Below are positions 9,593-20,269 of a stretch of 64,000 bases of DNA, in pieces. This DNA comes from Streptomyces zhihengii (GTDB taxonomy: Bacteria > Actinomycetota > Actinomycetes > Streptomycetales > Streptomycetaceae): contig NZ_JAFEJA010000002.1 in assembly GCF_016919245.1 (NCBI RefSeq), forward strand, positions 870,501 through 934,500, written 5' to 3'. Below the pieces are notes generated by a model. It searched no databases. It was not told where the DNA came from and saw only the letters and a program-made list of their open reading frames with translations. Each line of letters starts with the position of its first letter. Positions within the stretch are counted from its first letter, which is position 1. A program made the position numbers and the translations under genes.

Positions 9593-9971
9593 GGAGGCCC
9601 CCCTGCGCCGTCCCGTGCGGGAAGCCGCCCGGCAGCGGCACGTCGATCTCCCGGCCCGGCTCGTCCGTCAACTCCGCCGGATCCAGCACCGGGTTGGCGT
9701 CCGCGATCCGCCACCACTGGGACGGGTCGCCGAAGTACCGCTGGGCCAGCAGGTCGGGGCGCTCGCCGTCGGCGACGGTGTGCGGGGCGGTCTCCTCGTC
9801 CCCCGGGTCCGGGAGCGGCGGCAGCAACCGCCGCTCGGTGTAGCGGACCTCGGTCCCGTCGGCCGCCCGGTGCACCGCGATCACGGCGTCGTGGTAGCGG
9901 CTGGAGCGCGGGTACGGGTGGGCGCCCGGTATCGCGTCGAGCGGGCCCGTCCCCTCGTACGGCTCGGTCAT
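9582..9971 (-). CDS. eCIS LysM-type adaptor protein
   Basis: A 129-residue protein. The C-terminal half carries a LysM/tail-protein-X-like segment ('TVADGERPDLLAQRYFGDPS', then 'QWWRIADANPVLDPAEL', ending 'GREIDVPLP'). Small LysM proteins of this kind stabilise the tube-hub junction in contractile tails. The ATG at 9971 lies 5 nt after the stop of the CIS_tube gene, and the 3' end overlaps the hub start by 11 nt. The N-terminal about 60 residues are proline/arginine-rich without recognisable features. Confidence 0.82.
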   Translation of the reverse strand: MTEPYEGTGPLDAIPGAHPYPRSSRYHDAVIAVHRAADGTEVRYTERRLLPPLPDPGDEETAPHTVADGERPDLLAQRYFGDPSQWWRIADANPVLDPAELTDEPGREIDVPLPGGFPHGTAQGGLRGR

Positions 9972-9976
9972 GCGCC

Positions 9977-10663
9977 TCACGCCCTCCCCATCCCGATGTC
10001 GGCCCCGGTCAGCCCGAGCGCCCCCAGACTCCCCGCCCGCGCCGACCGCGCGAGGCGCTCCTTCTGCGCGAGATGCGCCAGGTACAGCTCGGCCCCGCGG
10101 TGCCCGGCCGGCAGATCGCTGACCGTGAGCACCTTCATCCCGACGGCGAGACTCGCCCGGATCGGGTTGAGGTGGACGTCGAAGGCGGACTCGGTGATCG
10201 ACAGCTCCGTCAGCCGCACGGGCATCACCCGCTTGCTGCCCCAGGTGAACAGGGTCAGCGGCATCTCGATCGGCGTGATCTCGATCGTCCCCTTCCGGCT
10301 CAGCCGGGTGGCCTCGCGCAACTGCGCGGTCGTGGGCTGGACGAGCATCTCCAGCGTCGCGAGCTGCGGATGGATCCCGTCGGGGGCCGCCACCTCGAAC
10401 TGGTCGGTGGCGTCGATCTCGGCCGTGAACTTCCACGTCTCCTGCGCCGGCCCCTTCAGCCTCAACGCCTCGTTCCGATCCCCGCCCCCGCTCCCCCCGC
10501 CCCCCGAATCCCCACTCCCCCCGGCCGACTGGGGAGCGAGGCTGCGTTCGAGGGTGTCGGGGTTGAACTGGAGCACGATGATGCGCTGGGGGGTGCCGCG
10601 CTCGGGGTCGACGAGGACGATGCCGGAGCGGATGGGTTTGGGGATGTCGGGGTAGCGGGTCAT
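9977..10663 (-). CDS. CIS_tube-domain / tube-initiator protein
   Basis: A 228-residue protein with the N-terminal 'RIIVLQFNPDTLERSL' and 'ETWKFTAEIDATDQFE' motifs of the contractile-injection-system tube N-terminal domain (Afp7/Pvc7 type). These proteins connect the stacked inner-tube hexamers to the hub. A Gly/Ser-rich stretch (about residues 47-61) interrupts the first domain; similar glycine runs are common in GC-rich actinomycete homologues. The start overlaps the stop of the upstream lower-GC gene by 4 nt (10660-10663), so that gene is part of the same coupled operon. Confidence 0.85.
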   Translation of the reverse strand: MTRYPDIPKPIRSGIVLVDPERGTPQRIIVLQFNPDTLERSLAPQSAGGSGDSGGGGSGGGDRNEALRLKGPAQETWKFTAEIDATDQFEVAAPDGIHPQLATLEMLVQPTTAQLREATRLSRKGTIEITPIEMPLTLFTWGSKRVMPVRLTELSITESAFDVHLNPIRASLAVGMKVLTVSDLPAGHRGAELYLAHLAQKERLARSARAGSLGALGLTGADIGMGRA

Positions 10664-11244
10664 CGCTTGTCCCGCTCGTTCGTGTCACCGTGAATACGCA
10701 TGCCTTCGAGCAGAACCCGGGCGTTCTCCCGCACGTGGTCGACGGAGTCGTTCACCGCCAAGTGGCGCACGATGTCGACCAGGGGCGGCCAAGGCGTGTA
10801 GGCGCTGGACACAATCACCGCTTGGCGGATTCCCGGATCGGAGTCGGCAGCCATGGCACGGAAGAGGATGACCAATTCCTCCACGGGCTGGTCAGGGGCC
10901 GTGAACGCCGCCGCGTACGCCGCCCTGAGCCGATCGTCCCGATCAGTGGCCGTGGCAAGCGCCTGCACGGCTTCAGGAAACTCCCAGACATCGCAGGATG
11001 TCTTGATCAGCTCAGCTGCCTCGTCCGAGCCGGCGCCGCGGAGTGTGACGAAGGGAGTTCCGGTGAGTGGATCCTCAACATAGTGGACCGAGACTCCCGC
11101 AGAGGTCACCCACACGTTAGTGAAGACGTCCGCATTCCGGTTTCCCATTACGCGCATATCCCATCTGTTTCTCATGGCCAAGCTGACCATCGATGCCTCC
11201 GATTTCTCGGGTCGCAGGGTCAGTCGGATGTCATAGTCCGTCAC
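10660..11244 (-). CDS. Uncharacterised eCIS-operon protein, immunity candidate
   Basis: A 194-residue soluble protein that I do not recognise. The first about 70 residues alternate strands ('DIRLTLRPEKSEASM', 'NVWVTSAGVSVHYVED'), and the remainder is alpha-helical with HEAT-like pairs ('PVEELVILFRAMAADSDPGI', 'VDHVRENARVLLEGM'). The GTG start at 11244 lies 9 nt after the stop of the giant DUF4157 gene, and its Shine-Dalgarno (GAGGAAG) abuts that stop, so translation is coupled. Base composition is much lower in GC than the core genes (35 of 60 bases G/C in 11041-11100 versus 45 of 60 in 19141-19200). Position directly after a gene with a similarly lower-GC C-terminal domain is the classic toxin-immunity layout. 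Immunity function is an inference. Confidence 0.6.
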   Translation of the reverse strand: MTDYDIRLTLRPEKSEASMVSLAMRNRWDMRVMGNRNADVFTNVWVTSAGVSVHYVEDPLTGTPFVTLRGAGSDEAAELIKTSCDVWEFPEAVQALATATDRDDRLRAAYAAAFTAPDQPVEELVILFRAMAADSDPGIRQAVIVSSAYTPWPPLVDIVRHLAVNDSVDHVRENARVLLEGMRIHGDTNERDKR

Positions 11245-11253
11245 GGCTTCCTC

Positions 11254-14200
11254 TTACAGTCCGTAGTAGTTCCACATGTAGTCCCGCACGAGGCGCCGCC
11301 CCTCGCTCATGACATCTTGTTCTGTTTCGCCGACAATCTCGGAATTTCCGGTCTGTGCTCGGGCCCAGCGCTCCGCCAACTCTATCTCACGCCTTACCAG
11401 TTCATCACGGCGTTGTTGTGCCATGCTGTCCTCTTCGATTCCCTTTTCGTTCTTCTTCTTTCTTCCGACGACGCCTTGTACCAATTGCCGTGCCGCTGCC
11501 ACGGCCCCGAGCATGGACATGGGATGCAGTCCGCGCCCGCCGATCCGGGAGGGACGCCTTCTGCCGTGCCAGCGGCCGGTTCTGGCATTGCGCCCACCTT
11601 GGTATCCCCTGAACGCCTCGTCCCAGTCGACATCTCCTGCGCCGATCAAAGTGGTGAGCATGGCCGCGTAGCCAAGATTGGCGGGGTTCCGGACGGACTC
11701 GCGCACGAAGACGAGCCAGTGGAGTTCGCGAATCAGTCGCCTCTGGGCGGGGGTGAGGTTTCCTGGCATTCTTCCGAAGGTCGTGAAGCTGTGAAGCGCA
11801 CCCGCGAGCGTTGGCCCCTGCAGTCCTTCCGCCGCCAGTTCTTCGATCTTCTTTGCGATGTTCGGGTAGGTGGACGGGATCGGCTTGCCGCTTTTCGTGC
11901 TGCCGAGTTCTATTTGGGTGTACGCATTGATCTCGCCCTGCTTGTTCTGCTCCTGAACGGGTTCGCGGTCCTGGCCGACCCGATAGTTCTCCATGGCGTC
12001 CACCGGCGGCTGGTGTGGACTGACATTCTGTGAACCGGAAGGTGTCGACACGGCGAGATTGCTTCCGCGGCCACGTAAGTACTCGACGGCTCCCGGGAAG
12101 TCGGCTGCCGAGTTCACATCGAGTGTGGCATCCGGGTCGGCCATCTTCTCGAGCCGCATGCGGATTGCCGCAGCCTGAACCCGTGGATCCTGCAGCATGT
12201 CACGAGACACCTCGTGAACCAGTTCGCGCAATTCTGCCCCTGTGAGTCGGAATCCTCCGGCTGCACGCTGTTCCGGGTTGAGCTTGGCGATGACGTCGAA
12301 CTGCTGGTCCCGTTCGAATGAAAGATCCGTGAGCCGATACCAGACCCTGGCTCCACGGAGCAGGAACTCGAAGGCCTTGCCTGTCGTCAACCGGCGAAGA
12401 GCCGAGTTCAATTTCGGGCGCAGCCGCGCGACGATCTTGCGCAGGCGCTCGTCCTTGGACTCCTTGGAGTCCTCCTTCTTCTTCCGTTCGTCCTTTCTCC
12501 GCTGCTTTGCCTCGGCCGGGTCCTTGTCCTTCGGCCTGCGGTCCCTGCCCTTGTCGTCCCTGTCCTTGTGCCGGCCCCTCTCCCTGTCCTTGTCGTCCTT
12601 CGGGCGGGGACGGCGCCCGGCGTCGTCCCGGTCGGGGCTGCGCCTGTCGGGGGAGGTGTCGTCCCGGCGCTTCGGGTCCCGGTCCGGGGTCCTGTCGCCG
12701 GGCCGGTCGGGGCGGCCGGTGTCCCTGGGGCGGGACGGGTCCGTGGTGCGCGGCTTCGGAGTGGCCGTGTCCTGGGGCCGTGACGTCTCCCTGGGCCGGT
12801 CGGGGCGGGCGGAGTCCTTGGGGCGGGTGGGGGCGGTGGTGCTCAGGGGCTTCGGGCGGTCGGCCGGCTTCTTCGGGGGAGCGGGGGCCTTGGGCGGGGC
12901 CGGGCGCTTCGGGTCGGTGGGACGGTCCTTGGGCGGTGTCCCCGGCCTCCCCGGCGCCCGGTCCTCCGGCTTCGCGGGCCGTCCGTCCGCCGGCGCGTCC
13001 GGTGCGCCCGGGCCCTTGGGCTTGCCCGGCTTCGGCTTGCCGAGCTTCGCCGCCACGTCCTTCAGCCGGCGGCCCACCTTCGAGACGTACTTGCCGATGC
13101 CGCTCAGCAGCGCCTGGTACAGGACCTCCAGCAGGGCGACCACGCCCGCCGCGACGGCCTTGGCGAAGAGGATGCCCGCGCCTCCGCCGCGGACGGCCTT
13201 CAGCCAGTCGAGGACCATGCCCAGCGCCCGCAGGATCGCGCTCAGCGCGCCCCACGCCGTGCGGATGGCGTCGATGACGGCCATCACCCACCCCGCGCCG
13301 GGGATCAGCTTCGCGACCACCTTCGTGAGCACGAGTTCGCCGATGATCAGCGGCAGTTGGGGGACGACCGCGTCCCACGCCTCCTTGACGATCTTGTCCA
13401 GGGTCCAGCCGCCGCGGACCAGCTTGTCGATGACCGCCTTCGGGACGCCGATGATCTCCTGGATCTTCTCCCGGAACCACTGCTTCACCGCCGACGAGAC
13501 CTCGGCGAACAGATGGTTCTTCGCGCCGTCCACCGCGGAGTTCTTCGCTCCGCCCAGCCAGCCGCCGGGGTCGGAGAGGAAGTCGACGGCGATCAGCATC
13601 CAGTCGCCCAGCGCGCTGAGCAGCTTCGACGCGAAGTCCAGCACGGCCTTGACGGCGTCGACGACCGCCTTGACCGCCGCCTGGAGCATCTTCTTCAGGA
13701 AGTCGAGGATGCTGCCGAGCAGTTTGCCGATGGCGTCCAGCAGGTCGCTGACGGCCTGCTTCAGCGCGTCCGCGAGGCGGTTGACGAGGGCGATCGCGGC
13801 CGCGATCAGATCGGTGACGAACTTTCGCACGCGGGCGGCCAGTTCGACGATCGCCCGCACCATCGCCTTGGCGAACTCGACGAGATCGTCGATGAGCTGC
13901 TTGATCGTGTCGACGACGAACTTCCGCGCGGCGTCGATCCAGCGCTCGACGGTCTCCTTGAAGTTCTTGATGAAGCCGACGACCGCGTCCCGTGCCGCCT
14001 TGATGACACGGACGATCGCGTCCTTGATCTCGATGACCTTCTTCTTGATCCAGTCGAAGGCCTTGGTGACCCAGTTGCCGGAGTCCTCGACGCTGTCGTC
14101 CCGCTTCTTCTCCGCGTCGCGTTCGGCCTTGGTGTTCTCGTCCCGGATCTTCCTGTCGCCGTCGTCCTTCTCCTTGGCGACGTCGTCGTCGGTCTGCTTC

Positions 14201-17200
14201 TCCTTGTCCTGGACGTCCTTGCGGACCTTCTCGTGCCGTTCGGTCTTCTTGTCGCCCAGCTTGCCGAGTTCCTCGTCCTGCTCCGCTCGCCAGCCGGCCC
14301 GCTGGGCGGTGACGTCCGCCATCGCGCGGTCGCGCTCGGCGGCCTGGCCGGCGGTGTTGGACGCGACCTCCGCGTCCACCTTCTGCCGGTGCTTCTCCTG
14401 CGAGGTGCGGAAGTCGGTGTCCTTCTTCTGCCGGCCCTCGGACATCTGCTTGCGGCCCTCGCCGAACGCCGCCTGGAACTGGGGCCCGCGCTCGTGCTCG
14501 GCGACCTCCGACGCCGCCTCCGGCGGCACGGCCCCGGTCGCGGCGCCGCCGGCCCGCGGCCCGCCGGCGCCGCCCTGCCCGCCCGGGACCTTCGCGGCCA
14601 TCCGCTCCTTGGGGGCGTCCGGGTAGACCTGGTCCTCACCCATCGGACGGCCCGCGTCGTCCCGGCCGGTGGCGACGGTCTCCTGCCCCTTGGTGTCGAC
14701 GGCCGAGCCCTGCTCGCCCGCCGTCCGCTCGGCGGCGCCCTGCATCTCGACGCCCGGCGCGTTGCCCGCCTGGGCCTGTGCCAGGGCCTCGTCCTTGGTG
14801 GGCAGCCCGGCGAACTTGGCCGCCAGTTCGGAGGCGTCGACCTCGAAGCCCACCCAGCTCAGCACCTTGCCGATGCCGAAGCCGAGGGCCATCTTGAAGG
14901 TGTCCCAGCCGCCGGGCTCCTCCGCCTTCTCCGCCTCGATCTGCCCCTCGGGCGCCTTCGCCCCGGTGACCTCGGCGTCCTCCTGCCGGGGCGCCTCCGA
15001 CTTCGCCGCCGGGTCCTGCGCGTACGCGGCGGGGGCGTCGGCGCGCGGCTTGCCCCGCAGTGTCCGGGGCGCTCCCGCCGGACGCTCCATCGACGGCGGG
15101 GCCGCCGCCAGCGACGAGTGCTCCTCGCCGACCGTGCGATCGACGGAGCCGCCGACGCCGCCCATGGCTTCGAGCGCCTTGTGGGGCTTGAGCCTCGAGG
15201 CCGTGGCGAGGCCGGCCTCGGGAGCGACGGCCGAGAGGTCGGGCGCCGGGCCCGGGTCCTTCCCGCCCTTGGCGGGCGAGGCGGCGCCCCCGCCCCCGCC
15301 ACCGCGCCCTCCGCCGCGCGACCCCCTGGCGGCGGGCGCGGCCCTGCGGGCGGGCGCGGCACCCGACTTCGCGGGGCCGGCGCCCTTCGGGGCGGGCGCG
15401 GCGGCGGGCGCCGGTGCCTCGGGTGCGCGCGGGGCGGGCGCCTTCGCGCCGCCTCCGGCGGACGGCGCGGGCCGGTCCTCCGTACGCGAACCGCCGCCCG
15501 TGACATGGGAGTCGCGGGCCGGGGACGGCGACGCGGGCGCCGTCGCCCCGGCCTGCTGCGGCTCCGGGCCGCGGCAGGCTCCGCCGGGGCGGGCTTCGCC
15601 GGTGCGGCGGGCGCCGAGGCCCGCTCCGCTCCGGCGCCGTCAGCGGCGACGCCGGTGCCCTTCTGCTGTTCGGCGGCGGCCTGCCCCTCGTCGCTGCCGG
15701 GCGCGGACCCGCCCCGCGACTCCTGGACCGCGGTCTGCGCCGCCACCGGACCGGCCTTCGGGTCCGTGCCGCTCGCCGGGTCCTTCGACGCCGAGCCCGG
15801 CGCGGGCGGCGCGGTCGCACGCTCCGGGCCGGTGTCCGCGCCGGCGCCGCCCGGTCCGGCGTCCGCCGTCCCGCCGCCGCCCCGCCCGGGGGCGGTGGCA
15901 CCGGCGGCCTCCGCCGGCTTCCCGGGCCCGGCGGGCTCGGCGGCGCGTCCGTCCTCCTGCGGCTCCGCCTCGCGGGCGGCGTCGGCGGCGTCCTCGGCGT
16001 CCCGTTCGGCCTGCACCTTGTCCGCCCTGGTCGGCGGGGGAGCGGGGAAGGCCGGGGCGGCGGGAGCGGCGGAGGAGGAGGGATCGAGGCGCTCGGCGGT
16101 GGGGACCGCCGAGACATCGGGGTCCTGTTGCGGCAGGAAGTCGTCCGGCTGGAGGGCGACGTCCCAGGCGCTCCGCTCCCCGCCGCCCGCGTCGACCTCC
16201 GAGGTGCTGTCGGAGGGCTCCTCCCCGTCCTTCTCCTCGGGGCCCTCCGTGTCCTGGGTGCGGGCGCCGTCCAGGCGGCTGGTCCGGCCGGGCTCCTGCG
16301 TCCCGCGGCCGGGCGCCGCCGGGCCGGCCGGCTTCTCCTGCCCGGCCCTGTCCCCGGGCTGCGGCCGCTCGCCCGCCACCAGTGCGTCGACCGCGCCCGG
16401 GCGGTTGCGGGCGGCCGACTCCTCCTTGCTCGCGGCGGGGGCCCGGCTCGCCCCGCCGTCCGGCGCGGCCTCCGTCCCCTTCCCGCCGCCCGGCGCCGTC
16501 CCCGCGCCGCCGTCCTGCCCCGGCCCGGCCTGCTGCCCCGGGCCGCCTCCCGACGCCTGCTCGCCCTCGTCCGTCCGCTGCCCGGCGCCCGCCGCGGGGA
16601 CGGGGGCCTGCCCGGGCTCGCGATCCGCCCCGTCGGCCCTGTCCGCCCCGTCGGCCCGCTCCGCCGGCCCGGGGGCCGTTTCGCCGCCCGGCTGCCGCCC
16701 GGGGCCGTCGCCCGAGGGGTCGTCCCACTCCCCGTCCTCCCGGGTGCCGTCCCCGGCCCCGTCCCGCCGGCCCGGTGCGGTCTCCGGGGCGGTGCTCGGC
16801 CCGGTCCGCTGCTCGCGGTCCCGTTCGTCCTGCGCGCGCCGCCGTTCGGTCTCCCGCGCGTACTCCACCTCGTCGAACAGGTCGTTCTCCACCGGCGGGG
16901 CGGCGAGCGGCTCCGGATCCAGGGCGTCGGCGGCCTCGGCCTCCTCGACGAGGTCGAGCAGCCGCTCGTGCTCCGACGTCAGCAGCCGCGACTCCAGCCG
17001 CGCGAGCACGTCCTCCAGCAACTCGTCCGGCAGGCGCACCAGTTGACGGCGGGTGCGCTGCGAGCGGTCCTCGGGGTCGCCGCGCAGGGAACGGGCCACC
17101 GAGGCCGCGAGCCGGTCCACGAGGGTCGCCGGGTCGATCCGCTCCATCCGTGTGCGGTCCGCGTCCACCGTGGCGTACCGCAGCCAGCCCGGTGTCGCCG

Positions 17201-17699
17201 CACGGCCCTCCTCGACCGCCTCCGCCGCCTGCCCGTCGCCGTCCCGCACGAAGTCCCGGGCCGCGGCCTCCGCCTCGCGCTCCACCGCCTGCTGGGGCAG
17301 GCTCACCGCGCCCAGGTCCCGGCCCGCGCGCAGCGCGCCGAGCCCGTCCTGGTTCTGGACGGTGTGCAGCAGCTCGTGGGCGAGCAGCCGCCGGCCCTCG
17401 GCCGTGCCGGGGACGTACGCGCCGTCGCGGAAGAACACGTCCTGGCCGACGGCCACCGCGTCCGCGCCCAGCAGACCGGTGAGCGCGTCGGCGTCCCGGT
17501 CGGTGTGCAGCCGCACCCGGCCGAGGTCGTGGCCGAGGGCCTCCTCCAGCTCCCGGCGCACGCTCGCGTCCAGCGGCTGCCCGGCGCCGCTGACGATCTG
17601 CTTCGGCTCCGGAGCGCGGGAGGCGGCACGGTCCTTGCGGCGGCGCCGCTTGCCGGACTGCTCGGTCCGGGCGTCCTGCCCGTGGGACGGCGCGCTCAC
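11254..17699 (-). CDS. Giant DUF4157 (eCIS_core) protein, effector or tape-measure candidate; frameshifted here
   Basis: Two open frames (17699 down to about 15575, and about 15575 to 11254) join into a protein of about 2,148 residues if one base is restored. Order: DUF4157/eCIS_core domain with the zincin motif HELLH at residues 108-112; a Pro/Ala/Gly/acidic linker to about residue 850; a charged coiled-coil region; a long block of amphipathic or membrane-active helices (about 1,200-1,550, e.g. 'DALKQAVSDLLDAIGKLLGS'); a Lys/Arg/Asp/Pro linker; then a C-terminal domain of about 390 residues (about 1,750-2,148) encoded by lower-GC DNA (34 of 60 in 11881-11940). DUF4157 proteins are known eCIS cargo or associated toxins. 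The length and helical block would also suit a tape measure. An in-frame ATG at 15165 could start a shorter product, but coding sequence clearly continues upstream of it. Confidence 0.8.
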
Positions 17700-17992
17700 C
17701 GGACCTCCCCCCTGCCCGACAGACCCGCGTGCACGGCCCGCGCGATCTCCTGGCCGAGGCGGCGCGCGGAGGCGTCCGCGGGCAGCGGCGGGAGCCCCGC
17801 CAGGGCGTCGAGCGCCCGTCCGCCGTCCGCCGCCAGCGGCACCCCGTGCTCCCGCACCAGACGGGTCAGCTCCGCCTGGAAGGAGGCCGAGACCCGGGCC
17901 GCGTCGATGTCCCGGCCGAAGCCGTCGAGCACCAGCTCGCCGATGTCCACGCGCACCGACGGCTCGTCGGGCGCCGTCCCGTTCACACCCAT
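17696..17992 (-). CDS. Small conserved-looking eCIS operon protein
   Basis: A 98-residue protein, 'MGVNGTAPDEPSVRVDIGEL' onwards, mostly helical with no signal peptide or membrane segment. It overlaps the 3' end of the ATPase gene by 10 nt and the start of the giant DUF4157 gene by 4 nt, so it is almost certainly translated. I cannot assign a function. A small protein directly before a large cargo or tape-measure gene could be a loading or stability partner, which is inference from position only. Confidence 0.7.
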   Translation of the reverse strand: MGVNGTAPDEPSVRVDIGELVLDGFGRDIDAARVSASFQAELTRLVREHGVPLAADGGRALDALAGLPPLPADASARRLGQEIARAVHAGLSGRGEVR

Positions 17993-20265
17993 CCGTGGAC
18001 CTCCGACGGTGTGAGGGAGCGGTCCAGCTTCTGGTACTCGGTGCGCGCCGCCGCCAGCATGTGGCGCATCCGGAGGAGGTCGCCCTCCTCCGCGGCGAGG
18101 AACGCCCCCGACAGCGCGATGTTGCGGATGGAGCCGCCCGCCACGGTGAGCCGTGCGAGCAGCGCGGGGTCGATCCCCTTGGCCGGGGCCCGCGCCGGGA
18201 GCACCCGGCGCCAGATCTCGGCGCGCTCGCTCTCGCCGGGGAACGGGAAGTCGACGACGAAACGGATCCGCCGCATGAACGCGGTGTCCAGGGCCTGCTT
18301 CATGTTGGTGGTGAGGATCGCCAGGCCGCGGTAGGCCTCCATCCGCATCAGCAGATAGCTCACTTCGAGGTTGGCGTAGCGGTCGTGGCTGTCCTTGACC
18401 TCGCTGCGCTTGCCGAAGAGGGCGTCGGCCTCGTCGAACAGCAGCAGCGCGCCGCCGCGTTCGGCCGCGTCGAAGACCTTGCGCAGGTTCTTCTCCGTCT
18501 CGCCGATGTACTTGCTGACCACCTGGGACAGATCGACGACGAACAGGTCGAGGCCGAGCTCGCGGGCCATCACCTCGGCGGCCAGCGTCTTGCCCGTGCC
18601 GGAGCCGCCCGCGAAGAGCGCGGTGACGCCCAGACCGCGGCGCAGCGTGTCGGCGAAACCCCAGTCCTGGTAGACGACCGGCCGCTGCCGCACATGCGCG
18701 ACGATCTCCCGCAGCACCCTCGCCTGCCGCTCCGCCAGCACCAGATCGCGCCAGCCGGCGCGCGGTTCGATCCGGCGGCCGAGGCCGTCCATGCCCATCC
18801 GCGCCTCGGTGAGACCGGCGCGCCAGGCCAGCGCCGGCGCGTCGGCTTCCTCCTCCGGCAGGTCGCGCCGGACCGCGGCGCCCGCCGCGCGCACCAGGTG
18901 CGGCGGCAGGGAGAACTGCTCGACGAGGTCGCGCAGATCGGCCTCCGACACCTCCGGCACCCCGGCGAAGGCGTCCGTCCACACGTCGAGCTGCTCGTCC
19001 GCGTCGAGCGGCGGCACGACGACCCGTTCGCCGCGCGGGCGGGCGGTCGCCCGGGGGTCGGGGCCGGAGACGACCAGCGGGACGGCCGCGCTCTCCAGGA
19101 ACGCGTCGGTGGCGGCGGCCTGTTCGCGGTCCAGGTCACCGGTCTCGACCAGGAGCGCGGCGGGCAGCAGGATCGCCTCGCGCTGCCACAACCGCGCCAG
19201 GCGGTCGCGTTCGGCCGGGGCCGTCGGGATGTCCTCGGCGGCCATCTCGTACAGCCCGAGCCCGAGCCGCCGTGCGGCCGCCGCGGCGATGTCCGCGCGG
19301 GTGCGCAGGTCCCCGCCGGACAGCTCGACCCGGCGCGAGGGCCCCGTCCAGCCGGCCGTCAGGCGTTCGGCCGCCCTGTCGTACGACGGGGGCAGCCGGT
19401 CCGGGACCGGGACGCGGCGCAGCATTCCGTGCAGACGCGCGTCGAGGTAGGGCGAGGAGAGCAGGAAGTGCAGGATCCGCTCGTCGAGCCGCAGGCGGGA
19501 GGTCGTCAGCCGGGTCTCGTCGTCCAGCTCGACGATCCGCCAGCGCCGCAGCGGTGCGACCGGCGTGAGCGCGCTCCAGTGCGGCTCGTCGAGGACGGCC
19601 AGGGCCAGCGAGAACGTGGGGTGGGCGCGCTCCGGGTCCCCGCAGGCGGCCGCGCAGCGGGCCGCCGTGGTGGGCTCCAGCTCGGCGGCGGCCGTGAGCA
19701 GCACGATGTCCCGCTCGAACGCGCTGAGCCCGAAGCACGCCACCAGCGCGTCCAGTGCCTCGGGGACCGCGGGAGCCTCTTGCCCCGCGCCCGCGCCGGC
19801 CACGGGGGCCGCCTCGCCCGCGGGGGCTTCGGCGCCCGGCGGCAGCGCCCGCGTGTCGCCGGTGCGGTCGCCGCCCGGGGCCGTGCGGTCGTCGGGCCGT
19901 GAGGCACCGGCACCCGCCGCGGGGCGCCGTCCGCCCGGTGCGTCCTCGGAGGGATCCGCACCGTGACGCCTCAGGGGTCCCCGGCTGCCGCCGCGCGGCC
20001 CGGCCGCCTCGGCGCCGGTGCCACCGGCCGGATCCGCGTCCGGGCCGGGCACCGCCGCATCGCCCGTGGGCGCCGCGGAGTCCGCGACGGCGCCCCGTCG
20101 GTCCGTGGCGGGCGGGGAGCCGGGGTGCGGGGTGCGGCGGGCGTGGGTGTCGAGGCGGGACAGGACGTCCCGGATCGCCGACGCCAGCGCGTGGGCGCCT
20201 GCCCCGGCCGGAGCCCCCGGGCCCTCGTGTGCGCGCATGTGGTCACCCGCCCCCGTCGTCGTCAC
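17983..20265 (-). CDS. eCIS AAA+ ATPase (Afp15/Cis15-like)
   Basis: A 760-residue protein from the GTG at 20265. That start is chosen because a GGAAGAG site precedes it by 8 nt and it lies just after the DUF4255 stop; ATG 20238 is an alternative. The first about 170 residues are Pro/Gly/Ala-rich, the middle is the helical region seen in Afp15-like ATPases, and the C-terminal third is a complete AAA+ module. Walker A is 'FAGGSGTGKTLAAEVMA' (about 547-563), Walker B 'ALLLFDEADALFG' (about 604-616), and sensor/arginine features are near 'FMRRIRFVVDFPFPG'. AAA+ proteins are conserved in eCIS clusters and are thought to help tail termination or assembly. The motifs look catalytically intact. Confidence 0.92.
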   Translation of the reverse strand: MTTTGAGDHMRAHEGPGAPAGAGAHALASAIRDVLSRLDTHARRTPHPGSPPATDRRGAVADSAAPTGDAAVPGPDADPAGGTGAEAAGPRGGSRGPLRRHGADPSEDAPGGRRPAAGAGASRPDDRTAPGGDRTGDTRALPPGAEAPAGEAAPVAGAGAGQEAPAVPEALDALVACFGLSAFERDIVLLTAAAELEPTTAARCAAACGDPERAHPTFSLALAVLDEPHWSALTPVAPLRRWRIVELDDETRLTTSRLRLDERILHFLLSSPYLDARLHGMLRRVPVPDRLPPSYDRAAERLTAGWTGPSRRVELSGGDLRTRADIAAAAARRLGLGLYEMAAEDIPTAPAERDRLARLWQREAILLPAALLVETGDLDREQAAATDAFLESAAVPLVVSGPDPRATARPRGERVVVPPLDADEQLDVWTDAFAGVPEVSEADLRDLVEQFSLPPHLVRAAGAAVRRDLPEEEADAPALAWRAGLTEARMGMDGLGRRIEPRAGWRDLVLAERQARVLREIVAHVRQRPVVYQDWGFADTLRRGLGVTALFAGGSGTGKTLAAEVMARELGLDLFVVDLSQVVSKYIGETEKNLRKVFDAAERGGALLLFDEADALFGKRSEVKDSHDRYANLEVSYLLMRMEAYRGLAILTTNMKQALDTAFMRRIRFVVDFPFPGESERAEIWRRVLPARAPAKGIDPALLARLTVAGGSIRNIALSGAFLAAEEGDLLRMRHMLAAARTEYQKLDRSLTPSEVHGWV

Positions 20266-20269
20266 CGGC

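Noticed and set aside
10690..12033. Long plus-strand open frame opposite the lower-GC part of the giant gene
   Set aside because: It crosses three minus-strand genes with good coding signals and coupled junctions. The plus-strand product has no recognisable domain.
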